Source: UBA1672 sp050633505 (lineage in GTDB: Bacteria > Pseudomonadota > Alphaproteobacteria > Micavibrionales > Micavibrionaceae). From it: a stretch of 64,000 bases of DNA. The DNA is taken from contig JBOEGQ010000004.1 in NCBI GenBank assembly GCA_050633505.1, positions 186,001-250,000 of the forward strand, in the 5' to 3' direction. Both the position numbers and the translations under genes were made by a program. Below the pieces are notes generated by a model. It ran no database searches. It worked only from the letters and a program-made list of their open reading frames with translations, and had not been told where the DNA came from. This document shows positions 15,956 through 24,874 of this stretch, one piece after another; position 1 is the first letter of the stretch, and each line of letters opens with the position of its first letter.

Positions 15956-18181
15956 TTACTCCCCGCTACCCCCAACTTGTACACCTGAGGTTGCGAGTTC
16001 ACCTAGGTTCTTAAACCCTATGCGCAAGAAAATCTCTGTTGCGCTGTCACCTGATGCATCATCTGTCAAAGTTTTTTCTCCGATGATAGACCATGAAACA
16101 CATTGCCCAATATAATCGAGCCCTAAATTCGCTTTTCGAAGTCCAGGATCATCACCTAAGTCATGACGCGCCGAACCAAACAGCCGCCACTGATCATCGA
16201 TATAGTATTCAGCTGAGTTCTTGATTTGCTCACGGGTTGCGTCAATATCCGTCCCCTCTAAACCTTTTGCAAACAGGTATTGAGAGCTTAACGTTAACTT
16301 ATCAAATTTTAATGTGGCATCGACTTCGTGGCGCTGCGATGACAGATTCTCATTATCCAACTGGAAACGGTAATCCAATCTATAATCATTCTGATAGCCA
16401 CCCGATACACGCCCAACCAAATCGGAATTCTGATCGTCTAACCCAGACCCCTGACCAAACGGGTTGTCATCTTCATCAAAACGGTAACTTTGACCAAGAA
16501 ATGCTTCACCAAAGCTACCCTCATGGCCATATAGCCCGCCTTTTAATCCATATGTCACATGTGTCTGGTCTTCTACACCATCAACACCGGGAAAACGGTT
16601 GGCCTCAAATAAGTTCAAGCTATCTAATTGTACATCCTGACTATCTTCATTAGGGATCTCGTCATCTCCCCCCAAATGTGGCGCAATTGTTATAGAGGCA
16701 ACAGGCTCAAGAATAGCTTGCGCGCTTTCAAATGCTTTCACAACGGGATAGCTGGTCATAAAATTCGCATATGCAAAAGAGCGAACCTCATCAGAATTGT
16801 CGTCTGCCGTACCGTCACGATCATTAATGCGATAAAAAGCCGTCTGACCATGTAAATCAACAGTGGAGACAAACCCATAATCGGAAACCAGACGCCTTTT
16901 CCATCCAAGAGCCGCATAAAGGCGGTTTACATCTTGTTGGTCGTCATCACGTACGATTCCGAGAATAGATGCGTCTGCGCTCCACCGTCCTCCGAAAACA
17001 GGAATATCGCCCGGCTCCCCAAGGAAATGTGCTTCAATTTCTGGTAAGACATGTGGTTGGTCTTGCCGATTTTCTTCGATACGAACATCTTGGAAAGCTA
17101 AAAGTCGTGCTGCGGCGTAATTTCGGCCTGAGAAGCGTTCGGCATAGATTTCGTTCTCCAAAACATTATCACTATCAAAATCATATTGACGCAAATATTG
17201 ATCATCCGATGTCACATCGATTTTCACACCGCTGCGCCATTTGTTATTAATATCCCAACGCCCATCAATTTCCAGATTACCGCGCAGCTCTCTATCCTGA
17301 ATGACATCAACACCTGCGACACTGTCTGTGCGTTCGGAATACGTGAAGCTACCATTTGCCTTTAATGAGGCATCTTTCCACCTTTGCCGCCATTCAACAA
17401 GCCCCAAGGGCGCCTCATTTGTCATGGCAACAACACCAAATGTCGCATCTTTATCCGGTGCAATAGACCAGTAATAGCTGCTCTGTATAAAGGCACCAAG
17501 ATCACTTTTATACCCTGCGGATGGTGTTAAAAAACCGCTTTTGCGCTTTACAGTATTATCAGGATGGGAGAAATAAGGGAAATATGCGACAGGCATCCCC
17601 TTCACCTCAAAACGTGCATTACGATAGGCAACTGTTTTTGTCTCTTTATCATGTTCCACCTCAGACGCACGTATCTGCCACAGTGGCACAATGTCCTTTC
17701 CGCCCTTACAAGTGTCACATGGTGTATAGAAAGCATCCTTCATCAATGTTTTTTGCCCACCTTCATGACGCCCGTTTGACGCCTTAAACCGTGAACCATC
17801 CGCCAAAAACGTTGTCAGCCCCTCGACAAAACCATCTTTCAGCGCATTGCTAAATTCCACACGGTCAGAAAGATGACGGTCACCCGTTACATCGGTGAAT
17901 TCAACATTTCCTATGGCTATAACTTTATCATCTTGCAGATAATATATAATTTCATCTGCCTTTACCGTTTTGCCATCTTGTATAAGAATAACATCGCCAC
18001 GCGCGGTAACCTTCTGTCCCGACTCATCATGGACAAGTCGGTCAGCCTGTAAATCTACCGGCGATTTACTGACATCCCCTTGTGCAAATGCAGGCACAGA
18101 AAGGGATAATAAAACAAGGGTCGGAAAAAGTTTAAATCTGAACATAAGGAATGATAAAATCCTATTGTGAAAAGAATCCAT
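15956..18181 (-). CDS. lptD: LPS-assembly protein LptD
   Basis: Outer-membrane beta-barrel that inserts lipopolysaccharide into the outer leaflet with LptE. The 741-residue protein starts with a signal peptide (LFPTLVLLSLSVPAFAQG), then the OstA/LptA-like jellyroll (about 40-150, LQADRLVHDESGQKVTARGDV), the CDTCKGG cysteine pair near 155 and a large barrel. A C-terminal Cys near 700 (YIGQCVSW) is placed to pair with the N-terminal cysteines, as in LptD maturation. A second ATG at 18145 would give a shorter, more typical signal peptide, and neither start has a strong ribosome site. Many alphaproteobacteria have lptD next to surA-pdxA-ksgA; here it is alone. Confidence 0.95.
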   Translation of the reverse strand: MDSFHNRILSFLMFRFKLFPTLVLLSLSVPAFAQGDVSKSPVDLQADRLVHDESGQKVTARGDVILIQDGKTVKADEIIYYLQDDKVIAIGNVEFTDVTGDRHLSDRVEFSNALKDGFVEGLTTFLADGSRFKASNGRHEGGQKTLMKDAFYTPCDTCKGGKDIVPLWQIRASEVEHDKETKTVAYRNARFEVKGMPVAYFPYFSHPDNTVKRKSGFLTPSAGYKSDLGAFIQSSYYWSIAPDKDATFGVVAMTNEAPLGLVEWRQRWKDASLKANGSFTYSERTDSVAGVDVIQDRELRGNLEIDGRWDINNKWRSGVKIDVTSDDQYLRQYDFDSDNVLENEIYAERFSGRNYAAARLLAFQDVRIEENRQDQPHVLPEIEAHFLGEPGDIPVFGGRWSADASILGIVRDDDQQDVNRLYAALGWKRRLVSDYGFVSTVDLHGQTAFYRINDRDGTADDNSDEVRSFAYANFMTSYPVVKAFESAQAILEPVASITIAPHLGGDDEIPNEDSQDVQLDSLNLFEANRFPGVDGVEDQTHVTYGLKGGLYGHEGSFGEAFLGQSYRFDEDDNPFGQGSGLDDQNSDLVGRVSGGYQNDYRLDYRFQLDNENLSSQRHEVDATLKFDKLTLSSQYLFAKGLEGTDIDATREQIKNSAEYYIDDQWRLFGSARHDLGDDPGLRKANLGLDYIGQCVSWSIIGEKTLTDDASGDSATEIFLRIGFKNLGELATSGVQVGGSGE

Positions 18182-18253
18182 AGCGTTAAGTCTTTAAGGT
18201 AATGCACATAAAGTCAATGCGCATACAAACCTAGCGCAAAAGATACTCACAAA

Positions 18254-19546
18254 TCAAATTTTGAAAAAATCTGGTACTTCATTACCAAATCCACTAACGC
18301 CTGTGGAATTGTCATCCTCTGAGTAGCTTTGCTTTTTCTTATGCTGTGGCGGTGTTGCCTTATTCCGCTTTTCATTGGTACCACGCTTACTTGTACCCTT
18401 TTCACCTTTACCATCGGTCTTAGACTGGGGCTTTTCAACCTCAATCACCTTAATATCGTTACCAATACGCTTAAGAACGGCAGATAACTGCTTATCATCA
18501 TAATCCGTTACAAACATCCACGCACGCCCAGTCTGCCCTGCACGCCCTGTACGACCAATACGGTGTACATAATCATCAGGATTAACCGGAACATCGTAAT
18601 TAAAGACATGTGAAACACTATCAACATCAATTCCACGCGCGGCGACGTCACTACAAACAAGAAGGGTCAATTCACCATTTTTAAACTTCGCCAATGTTTC
18701 CATACGTGCAGATTGCGCCATATCGCCATGCATTGCCGCCGCCTGATACCCTTTATTGATCAGCCACTTGCTTAAGCTATCCACATCACGTTTACGGTTA
18801 CAGAAAACAAATGCGGTTTGAACCTTCTCATCCTTAATAACTTGATCGAGAATAATGTTTTTACGTTTAGGGGCAACGCGCACCTGAAACTGTTCAACAG
18901 TACTGGCCGTTGATGCAGGAGGGGCAACAGCTACTTCGCGTGGATTACTCAAAAACTTCGCTGTAAGTTTTTTGATCTCCGGTGCCATTGTCGCAGAGAA
19001 CAATAATGTTTGGCGCATTGGCGGCAATTTTGAGCATATCTTCTCAATATCGGGTATAAAGCCCATATCAAGCATACGATCTGCCTCATCAATAACCAAT
19101 ATTTTTATATCTGTCAGAAGGATATTACCGCGCTCAAACAGGTCAAGAAGACGCCCGGGTGTTGCAATCAGAACATCAACCCCACGTTCCATAATCTTAA
19201 TTTGCTCCCCCATAGAGGAACCACCAATGAGCAATGCCTTGGAAAGATTGCAATGCTTGCCATATAAATCAAAATTCTCTGCGATTTGAGCTGCAAGCTC
19301 ACGCGTGGGAGAAAGGATAAGAGAGCGCGGCATTCGTGCTTTTGCACGCCCCCCTGCTAAAATTTCGATCATTGGCAAGGTAAAACTTGCCGTTTTTCCG
19401 GTTCCTGTTTGTGCCAAACCAACAACATCACGTGCCATTAGCACATGGGGAATTGCCTTCTCCTGAATAGGAGTCGGCGTCTCATAGCCACAGTCCTTAA
19501 TGGCTTTTAAAATCGGTTCACTTAGGCCTAAATCCTCAAAAATCAT
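18254..19546 (-). CDS. DEAD-box RNA helicase, RhlE-like
   Basis: ATP-dependent RNA helicase of 430 residues. Motifs in order: Q motif (FEDLGLSEPILKAI...PIQEKAIP, 3-31), Walker A AQTGTGKT, PTRELA, TPGR, DEAD box VIDEADRMLDMGF, SAT, then helicase C domain with HGDMAQ, ARGIDVDSVSHVFNYD and HRIGRTGRAG. The last 60 residues are Lys/Arg/Gly/Ser-rich (KGEKGTSKRGTNEKRN) and likely bind RNA. The MLDMGF context and basic tail resemble RhlE, which acts in ribosome assembly and RNA turnover. The exact paralogue cannot be fixed. It is divergent from gshB with an 80-bp gap. Confidence 0.92.
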   Translation of the reverse strand: MIFEDLGLSEPILKAIKDCGYETPTPIQEKAIPHVLMARDVVGLAQTGTGKTASFTLPMIEILAGGRAKARMPRSLILSPTRELAAQIAENFDLYGKHCNLSKALLIGGSSMGEQIKIMERGVDVLIATPGRLLDLFERGNILLTDIKILVIDEADRMLDMGFIPDIEKICSKLPPMRQTLLFSATMAPEIKKLTAKFLSNPREVAVAPPASTASTVEQFQVRVAPKRKNIILDQVIKDEKVQTAFVFCNRKRDVDSLSKWLINKGYQAAAMHGDMAQSARMETLAKFKNGELTLLVCSDVAARGIDVDSVSHVFNYDVPVNPDDYVHRIGRTGRAGQTGRAWMFVTDYDDKQLSAVLKRIGNDIKVIEVEKPQSKTDGKGEKGTSKRGTNEKRNKATPPQHKKKQSYSEDDNSTGVSGFGNEVPDFFKI

Positions 19547-19627
19547 AAATGTTTTTTGTCTTTCATATTTCTTTTCGCCCTAAGAGCTATTATAAAACTC
19601 TAAGAAAAGCAAACATAAGTTGGTATC

Positions 19628-20587
19628 ATGTCATTAAAAATCGCCATTCAGATGGATCCTATTGGTCAAATTGATATAGATAAGGACAGTACTTTTGTAC
19701 TGGCTTTAGAAGCACAAAAGCGCGGATACACCCTTTACCACTACTTACCATCCGCATTACACATGGAAGATGGCGTCGTCACGGCAAGAGCCAATAAACT
19801 CACACTGCGCCGTGAACATGGCAACCATTTTACACTGGGTGAAGATGAAATCATTAGCCTAAGGGACGATATTGATATTGTTTTGATGCGTCAGGATCCG
19901 CCATTTGATATGGGGTATATAACCGCAACGCACATGCTCGACCATGTTACAAACGACACATTGGTGTTAAATAATCCACACCACGTTCGTAATGCCCCCG
20001 AAAAGTTGTTAGTAACATATTTTTCTAATCTGGCACCTGCAACTCTTATCAGTTCAGAGCGTCGTGCCTTGCTCGATTTCTACGAAAAGCACGGCAATGT
20101 TATTCTCAAGCCTCTTTACGGCAATGGCGGTGCACAAATATACCATATCGACGAAAACAGCTTTAATCTCAACTCCTTACTGGACATGTTTGAAGAGTTT
20201 TATAATGAACCAATCATCGCCCAGAAATACATTCCTGAGGCACGTTTAGGGGATAAACGCATTATCCTTATTGATGGTGAACCTGCCGGGGCAGTCCTAC
20301 GCGTTCCCGCAGAGAATGATGCACGTGCGAATTTTCACGCTGGCGGGTCAGCCCAAAAAACCGAGTTAACAAAACAAGATCTGGAAATCTGTTCTGCAAT
20401 CGGGCCAACTCTAAAAGAACGCGGTCTGGTCTTTGTCGGCATTGATGTTATCGGCGAATACCTAACAGAAATTAATGTGACATCACCAACCTGCCTACAG
20501 GAAATTAATGCCCTGAATAACGTATGCCTAGAAGCGCAGCTGTGGGACGTATTTGAAGAAAAGTATAAGGCACTTAAAAATGGATAA
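19628..20587 (+). CDS. gshB: Glutathione synthetase
   Basis: Joins gamma-glutamylcysteine and glycine with ATP. The 319 residues match bacterial GshB: KIAIQMDPIGQIDIDKDSTF at the N-terminus, VLMRQDPPFDMGYITATHML, VLKPLYGNGGAQIY in the ATP-grasp lobe, and INVTSPTCLQEINALN near the end with the metal ligands. The stop overlaps the hisI start by 8 bp, so the two are translationally coupled, an unusual pairing. No gshA is present in the window. Confidence 0.95.
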   Translation: MSLKIAIQMDPIGQIDIDKDSTFVLALEAQKRGYTLYHYLPSALHMEDGVVTARANKLTLRREHGNHFTLGEDEIISLRDDIDIVLMRQDPPFDMGYITATHMLDHVTNDTLVLNNPHHVRNAPEKLLVTYFSNLAPATLISSERRALLDFYEKHGNVILKPLYGNGGAQIYHIDENSFNLNSLLDMFEEFYNEPIIAQKYIPEARLGDKRIILIDGEPAGAVLRVPAENDARANFHAGGSAQKTELTKQDLEICSAIGPTLKERGLVFVGIDVIGEYLTEINVTSPTCLQEINALNNVCLEAQLWDVFEEKYKALKNG

Positions 20588-21032
20588 GCACGATTTGGAA
20601 GAAGGCCTTGAATTCTCACCACGTTTTGATGATAACGGCCTGATTCCCTGTATTACGACATGCACGAAAACCGATGATGTCCTCATGTTTGCCTTTATGA
20701 ATGAACAATCACTTAGGCTTAGTATAGAAACAGGAGAAGCACATTACTGGTCACGTTCACGCAGTTGCCTATGGCATAAAGGCGCGACAAGCGGTTATAC
20801 ACAGCAGATCATACAAATGCGCACTGACTGCGATCAGGACTGCATATGGATCAGTGTTAAAGTCAACACGCCCACCACAGACAGCAGAAACGAAACGGCC
20901 TGTCACACAGGAAGAAAAAGCTGCTTTTACAGAGAGATAGAGATTAAATCTGAAACAAAAGATAAGGCAAAAATGCGTTTTATTGATGCCGAGAAACTAT
21001 TTAACCCTAAGGATGTGTACAAAACATCCTAA
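20580..21032 (+). CDS. hisI: Phosphoribosyl-AMP cyclohydrolase
   Basis: Third step of histidine synthesis: opens the adenine ring of phosphoribosyl-AMP. It is a 150-residue stand-alone HisI, not fused to HisE. Visible: AFMNEQSLRLSIETGEAHYWSRSR (38-61), LWHKGATSG (64-72), metal Asp residues in TDCDQDC (82-88), and zinc cysteines Cys84, Cys108 and Cys115 (ACHTGRKSC). About eight extra residues sit between Cys84 and Cys108 compared with the usual spacing. The ATG at 20580 overlaps the gshB stop and is preferred over one at 20553, which lies inside gshB and would add residues not seen in the family. Other his genes are not in the window. Confidence 0.93.
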   Translation: MDKHDLEEGLEFSPRFDDNGLIPCITTCTKTDDVLMFAFMNEQSLRLSIETGEAHYWSRSRSCLWHKGATSGYTQQIIQMRTDCDQDCIWISVKVNTPTTDSRNETACHTGRKSCFYREIEIKSETKDKAKMRFIDAEKLFNPKDVYKTS

Positions 21033-21475
21033 TGGCTATGTCCATGATGATGATGCTCTGCTACTGGCTGATTAGAATCAGTTTGACCTTGCCCATAATG
21101 AATAGAAAAATAGATCGCAATATTCATAAGAAACAGAAACGTTGCGATTTTTAAAACTTTGGACGCTCTATTTTTCTTCGGCTTACATGAACCGTGCGCG
21201 CACCCCGTATCATGACAATCCAGTTTCTGACTTATGACATGAATTGCCCACCCAAGGATTAGAACCACACCGGACGTAATAATAATCGGCAGTTCCCATT
21301 CATGCATGGTGTGATGTATCGTTTCAATCCACAAAGGCATAACACCGATCATCCCCATACCAATTAAAACGGAGATAACCGTAAAGACACTCGGCAAGAC
21401 ACAGCAGAAGACATGGCTCACTTCTGATGCAACAACAACCCAGGAAAATGCGTTTTGTATACGTTTCACCTGCAC
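21029..21475 (-). CDS. His-rich small membrane protein, possibly MerC-like
   Basis: A membrane protein of about 148 residues with four hydrophobic segments and a His-rich tail (HHHHGHSH, likely metal-binding). The first segment carries HVFCCVLPS, reminiscent of the H-CC-LP motif of MerC-type transporters. A cytosolic loop has HDTGCAHGSC with two further cysteines. Together these suggest handling of a soft or transition metal, probably zinc given the Zur-like palindrome upstream. The start is uncertain: the frame is open from an ATG at 21517 without a ribosome site; I prefer the GTG at 21475, which has AAAAGGA 9 nt before it. A GTG at 21469 is also possible. It is convergent with hisI, overlapping by 4 bp. 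The family call is tentative. Confidence 0.6.
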   Translation of the reverse strand: MQVKRIQNAFSWVVVASEVSHVFCCVLPSVFTVISVLIGMGMIGVMPLWIETIHHTMHEWELPIIITSGVVLILGWAIHVISQKLDCHDTGCAHGSCKPKKNRASKVLKIATFLFLMNIAIYFSIHYGQGQTDSNQPVAEHHHHGHSH

Positions 21476-21541
21476 CTTTTTTGATCCTTTTAGAAAGTAG
21501 AACTCCCTTTTACACATCTATAATCTGAGATGCAAAGAAAA

Positions 21542-21560
21542 TATGATATATTATATCATA
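21542..21560. promoter_or_regulatory. Zur-like palindromic operator
   Basis: A perfect 19-bp palindrome, TATGATATA-T-TATATCATA. Its core ATGATATATTATATCAT differs from the enterobacterial Zur consensus ATGTTATAWTATAACAT by one base in each arm. On the minus strand it contains TATAAT, a possible -10 box of the downstream His-rich protein, so a bound repressor would block the promoter. Zur is inferred; another Fur-family protein could bind it. Confidence 0.55.
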
Positions 21561-21571
21561 ACCTTCATAAA

Positions 21572-23386
21572 TTAAGCAGTAGAACAATGATCTGTATCAT
21601 ATGCGGCGTCAACAAGGTGCATTTCTGCGGTTTTGCGCCCCTGCCATTCATTAATGGTCAAACGCCCTAAAAGGTTAAAAGGCTTCGTTGCGCCACCTAG
21701 CAACGCATCGCCGAACTCAGTTCCTACGCTTTTAAACGCCATGGCCTTTACCCGGCTTCCACCTTCCCAATCACTCACCATTACACGAATATGGCTCTGC
21801 CCAAGGACATCGGCCTTATGCACACGCACATTTTGCAACATAAACAAAGGCTCCGGATATTCCTGTCCGAAAGGCCCCATTTTATTTTGCAGCACTTCAA
21901 CTAAATCAGTAGTGATTCCCCTTACTGTCAGTATACCGTCAATATGTGTTTCGACATTGATATCTGCACCATTCAGCTGTTGCACGATATGCGCACAAAG
22001 AAATCTTTGTAGCTCTTCCAGCTTCTCCGGTAAAACAGTAAAACCACCAGCCATTGCATGCCCGCCGCCTTTTTCTAAAAGCCCTTCATTACGTGCATCA
22101 ATAAAACTTTGTGCAATATGAATACCGGCAATAGAGCGCCCCGATCCACGCCCCTCTAACCGGCCATCCAGGGATTTTGCATATGTGACAACGCATGTCG
22201 GCTTTTGATATTGTTCTTTCAAACGTCCTGCAACAAGCCCACTTAATCCCGGGTGCCAATCTTCATGAGCAATAAGGATCATTGGGTCATCCTGCATCCC
22301 ACGCTCTTCAATCATTGCTATTGCTTGCTGTTCCATTTCCTGCTGAATGGCCTTACGCTTGTCATTACAGTCATTCAGAGTCCATGCAATATTCTTGCAT
22401 TCTTCAAAATCATCCGAGCTTAAGATTTGCGCACCAAGGTCTGACTTGTGCACTCGACTACCTGCATTAATACGCGGGCCAAGGACAAATCCACAATCAT
22501 ATGTACTAATCGGGCCTGATATTTTTGCAACATGCATCAACGCAGCAATACCGACGTTCAAATCACCTTCAGGTCGCGCGAAACCCGTACGCACAAAAAG
22601 ACGGTTTGCGCCTGTTAGTGGCACCATATCACATACCGTCCCCAAAGCGACAAGATCAAGAAGCTGCTTCAGATCAGCCTCTGGTCGTCCGCATTTTGTA
22701 TAAAACCCTCTATCCTTCAACCGATTGTTAATTGCAACACAAGATAAGAGCGTCACACCAACTGCCGCTAGCATATCAAGACCGGATTCATCATCTTTCC
22801 TCTTTGGATTAATCAGGTGCCAACATGCCGGAAGTTTTTCCTCTGCCTCATGATGATCAATAATAATAATCTGCAATCCAATGCCCCGACCGGCCTCAAT
22901 CACATCAAATGCGGTCGTACCACAGTCAAGAATAAAAAGGATGTCTGCGCCCTGCTCTTTAATAGACTTCAATGCATCAATATTAGGCCCGTACCCCTCC
23001 GTTAAGCGATCTGGGATATACGTTGATGCAGAAATGCCCACGGCCTTCAAAAAGCGATAAAGAACCGCGGAAGATGTTGCACCATCGACATCAAAATCAC
23101 CAAAAATTGCAAAACTTTGACCATCTTCTATTGCAATGGCGGCATCTTCCGCCATATCTCCCATTCCCTTTAACGAAAAAGGGTCAGGAAAATCGTTTTT
23201 TAAAGTTGGCTTTAGAAAACGTTCAACATTTTCAAACATGACCCCACGCTGACACAATAATCGTGCCACGATCTCAGGCACACCAAAGCGTTGAACCAAT
23301 AATGACACATCATCAAGCGCCACCTCAGGAAGACACCAGCGCGCCTTTTTCAAGGATTTCTCTACAATATATTCAGACATAATCAT
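21572..23386 (-). CDS. recJ: Single-stranded-DNA-specific exonuclease RecJ
   Basis: 5'-3' exonuclease used in RecF-pathway recombination and mismatch repair. Signatures: FGDFDVDGATSSAVLYRFL, ILDCGTTA, IIDHHEAEE (the DHH motif), LAAVGVTLL, then the DHHA1 domain with GGGHAMAGGF and a C-terminal OB-fold. About 604 residues, of usual length. Two in-frame ATGs (23386 and 23380) follow AAGAGAA; a still earlier ATG at 23413 is less likely. It is the last gene of the hom-glpX-recJ order seen in alphaproteobacteria, except that a small unknown gene on the other strand sits between recJ and glpX. Confidence 0.95.
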   Translation of the reverse strand: MIMSEYIVEKSLKKARWCLPEVALDDVSLLVQRFGVPEIVARLLCQRGVMFENVERFLKPTLKNDFPDPFSLKGMGDMAEDAAIAIEDGQSFAIFGDFDVDGATSSAVLYRFLKAVGISASTYIPDRLTEGYGPNIDALKSIKEQGADILFILDCGTTAFDVIEAGRGIGLQIIIIDHHEAEEKLPACWHLINPKRKDDESGLDMLAAVGVTLLSCVAINNRLKDRGFYTKCGRPEADLKQLLDLVALGTVCDMVPLTGANRLFVRTGFARPEGDLNVGIAALMHVAKISGPISTYDCGFVLGPRINAGSRVHKSDLGAQILSSDDFEECKNIAWTLNDCNDKRKAIQQEMEQQAIAMIEERGMQDDPMILIAHEDWHPGLSGLVAGRLKEQYQKPTCVVTYAKSLDGRLEGRGSGRSIAGIHIAQSFIDARNEGLLEKGGGHAMAGGFTVLPEKLEELQRFLCAHIVQQLNGADINVETHIDGILTVRGITTDLVEVLQNKMGPFGQEYPEPLFMLQNVRVHKADVLGQSHIRVMVSDWEGGSRVKAMAFKSVGTEFGDALLGGATKPFNLLGRLTINEWQGRKTAEMHLVDAAYDTDHCSTA

Positions 23387-23432
23387 ATTTTCTCTTGATT
23401 CTCTATGAAACACAAAAGAAAAGTTGCATCGT

Positions 23433-23460
23433 TTGACACCTTAAAAGGATCACTTATAGT
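23433..23460 (+). promoter_or_regulatory. Sigma-70 promoter of the 103-aa unknown gene
   Basis: TTGACA (23433-23438), 16 bp, TATAGT (23455-23460): a near-consensus vegetative promoter. Transcription would start near 23467, about 30 nt before the ATG at 23497, and run away from recJ. Confidence 0.7.
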
Positions 23461-23462
23461 AT

Positions 23463-23483
23463 CTCTAAAATAAGATATTAGAG
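23463..23483. promoter_or_regulatory. Inverted repeat at the transcription start of the 103-aa gene
   Basis: CTCTAA (23463-23468), 9 bp, TTAGAG (23478-23483). It spans the predicted start site and reaches the ribosome site GAGGGA (23481-23486). It could be a repressor site or an mRNA hairpin hiding the ribosome site. Confidence 0.35.
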
Positions 23484-23496
23484 GGAATACGAAACA

Positions 23497-23808
23497 ATGA
23501 AAACATCGCCCTTACAAGGCATAGAGAGCGTGAAGGTCACCGTGCACTTTGACGATATTTCAGCAAAAGAGGCCCTAAGCCTTGGTCGAGATTTTAGAAA
23601 GATAAGTAAAGATATGGGGCTTTACGTGGCGCAACCAAATAAATTTGATCACCTCCAATATACCGATTTGCACTTTCGTGTACCGGAACAACCCGATGGA
23701 TGGGAGAACACGTTTATAACAGCCCTAGATCTGGCAGTGAAACGACGTGGGTGGATAATGGATGATCAAGATGACACACCAACGGTGGTCACCTCTACAC
23801 CTGCTTAA
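23497..23808 (+). CDS. Small protein of unknown function (103 aa)
   Basis: I do not recognise this protein. It has no signal peptide or membrane segment, is mixed alpha/beta (VKVTVHFDDISAKEAL, DLHFRVPEQPDGW, ALDLAVKRRGWIMDD) and ends in an acidic then Thr/Val-rich tail. It has a near-consensus promoter and a clear ribosome site (GAGGGA, 10 nt before the ATG), so it is probably expressed. It interrupts the hom-glpX-recJ order on the opposite strand. A role cannot be inferred from sequence or neighbours. Confidence 0.72.
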   Translation: MKTSPLQGIESVKVTVHFDDISAKEALSLGRDFRKISKDMGLYVAQPNKFDHLQYTDLHFRVPEQPDGWENTFITALDLAVKRRGWIMDDQDDTPTVVTSTPA

Positions 23809-23829
23809 TAACTTGAAAATCTACAATCC

Positions 23830-24825
23830 TTAAATGGACTGTATCCAGTCTTTTCTTTTAAAGTTATGTGTTGCCTCGATCCGGCGTACAGTTCCCGACT
23901 TAGAACGCATAACAATTGTCGATGTTTTTGCACCACCGGGATAACGACGCACACCACGAAGCATTGAACCATCTGTTACACCAGTTGCGGCAAACATGAC
24001 ATTATCACCTTTTGCAAGATCATCTGTTGTATAGATCGCATTTAGATCAGAGATCCCCCAACGATCTGCACGTGCGCGCTCATCATCATTACGGAATGTC
24101 AGACGCCCCAACATTGCACCACCGATACACTGCAACGCAGCCGCAGCAAGAACACCTTCCGGTGCGCCACCTGATCCAACATACAGATCAATACCGGTAT
24201 CCGGATCTGTCGTCGCGATAATCGCACTTACATCTCCATCACCGATCAGATTAATACGTGCACCTGTTTGACGCACATCTGCGATTAATTTCGCATGGCG
24301 TTCACGTTCCAGAATACAAACGGTCAGGTCATTAATATGGCCGCCCTTATCCTTGGCTGCTTTATCAAGAACATCACCAATTGGTGCATCAAGGTCCAGA
24401 ATAGCCGGATTAATACCCGGTCCAACAGCAATCTTATCCATATAAACATCCGGTGCATGTAAAAATCCACCTTCATCTGTCATTGCAACAACGGCAAGCG
24501 CATTTGGCCCACCAGCCGCAGTGATGTCAGTTCCTTCTAACGGGTCAAGTGCAATATCTACACGCGGCCCCTTGCCATCACCAACCTCTTCACCAATATA
24601 AAGCATTGGTGCTTCATCACGTTCACCTTCACCGATAACAACGCGACCTTGTATATGTAGTGCGTTTAACGCACTACGCATGGCATCAACAGCAACTTGA
24701 TCCGCTTCTACTTTATCACCGCGTCCGACTTGCTTGGAGGCCGCCAGCGCGGCTGCTTCTGTAACGCGAGCAAGTTCTAGCGCAAGATTACGATCCATTA
24801 GAGTGTCTTCATTATATTCTGTCAT
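23830..24825 (-). CDS. glpX: Fructose-1,6-bisphosphatase class II
   Basis: Hydrolyses fructose-1,6-bisphosphate to fructose-6-phosphate in gluconeogenesis. The 331 residues match GlpX: IGEGERDEAPMLYIGEEVG (about 67-85), ALDPLEGTDITAAGGPNA (about 95-112) with metal ligands, and VGSGGAPEGVLAAAALQC. The opposing enzyme, 6-phosphofructokinase, is at 61.3 kb, so the cell can run this step both ways. It lies 49 bp downstream of hom. Confidence 0.96.
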   Translation of the reverse strand: MTEYNEDTLMDRNLALELARVTEAAALAASKQVGRGDKVEADQVAVDAMRSALNALHIQGRVVIGEGERDEAPMLYIGEEVGDGKGPRVDIALDPLEGTDITAAGGPNALAVVAMTDEGGFLHAPDVYMDKIAVGPGINPAILDLDAPIGDVLDKAAKDKGGHINDLTVCILERERHAKLIADVRQTGARINLIGDGDVSAIIATTDPDTGIDLYVGSGGAPEGVLAAAALQCIGGAMLGRLTFRNDDERARADRWGISDLNAIYTTDDLAKGDNVMFAATGVTDGSMLRGVRRYPGGAKTSTIVMRSKSGTVRRIEATHNFKRKDWIQSI

Positions 24826-24874
24826 TGTTCTGCCTTGCTTTTCTTTTAAATTCTTAAGTTAACGAACGTGATAT

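Noticed and set aside
16237..16653. A 138-codon plus-strand frame inside lptD
   Set aside because: It runs opposite a well-supported beta-barrel gene and its His/Pro/Asn-rich product has no motif.
21633..22121. A 162-codon plus-strand frame inside recJ
   Set aside because: Opposite the DHHA1 region of RecJ, Ser/Pro/Cys-rich with no family marks; a shadow.
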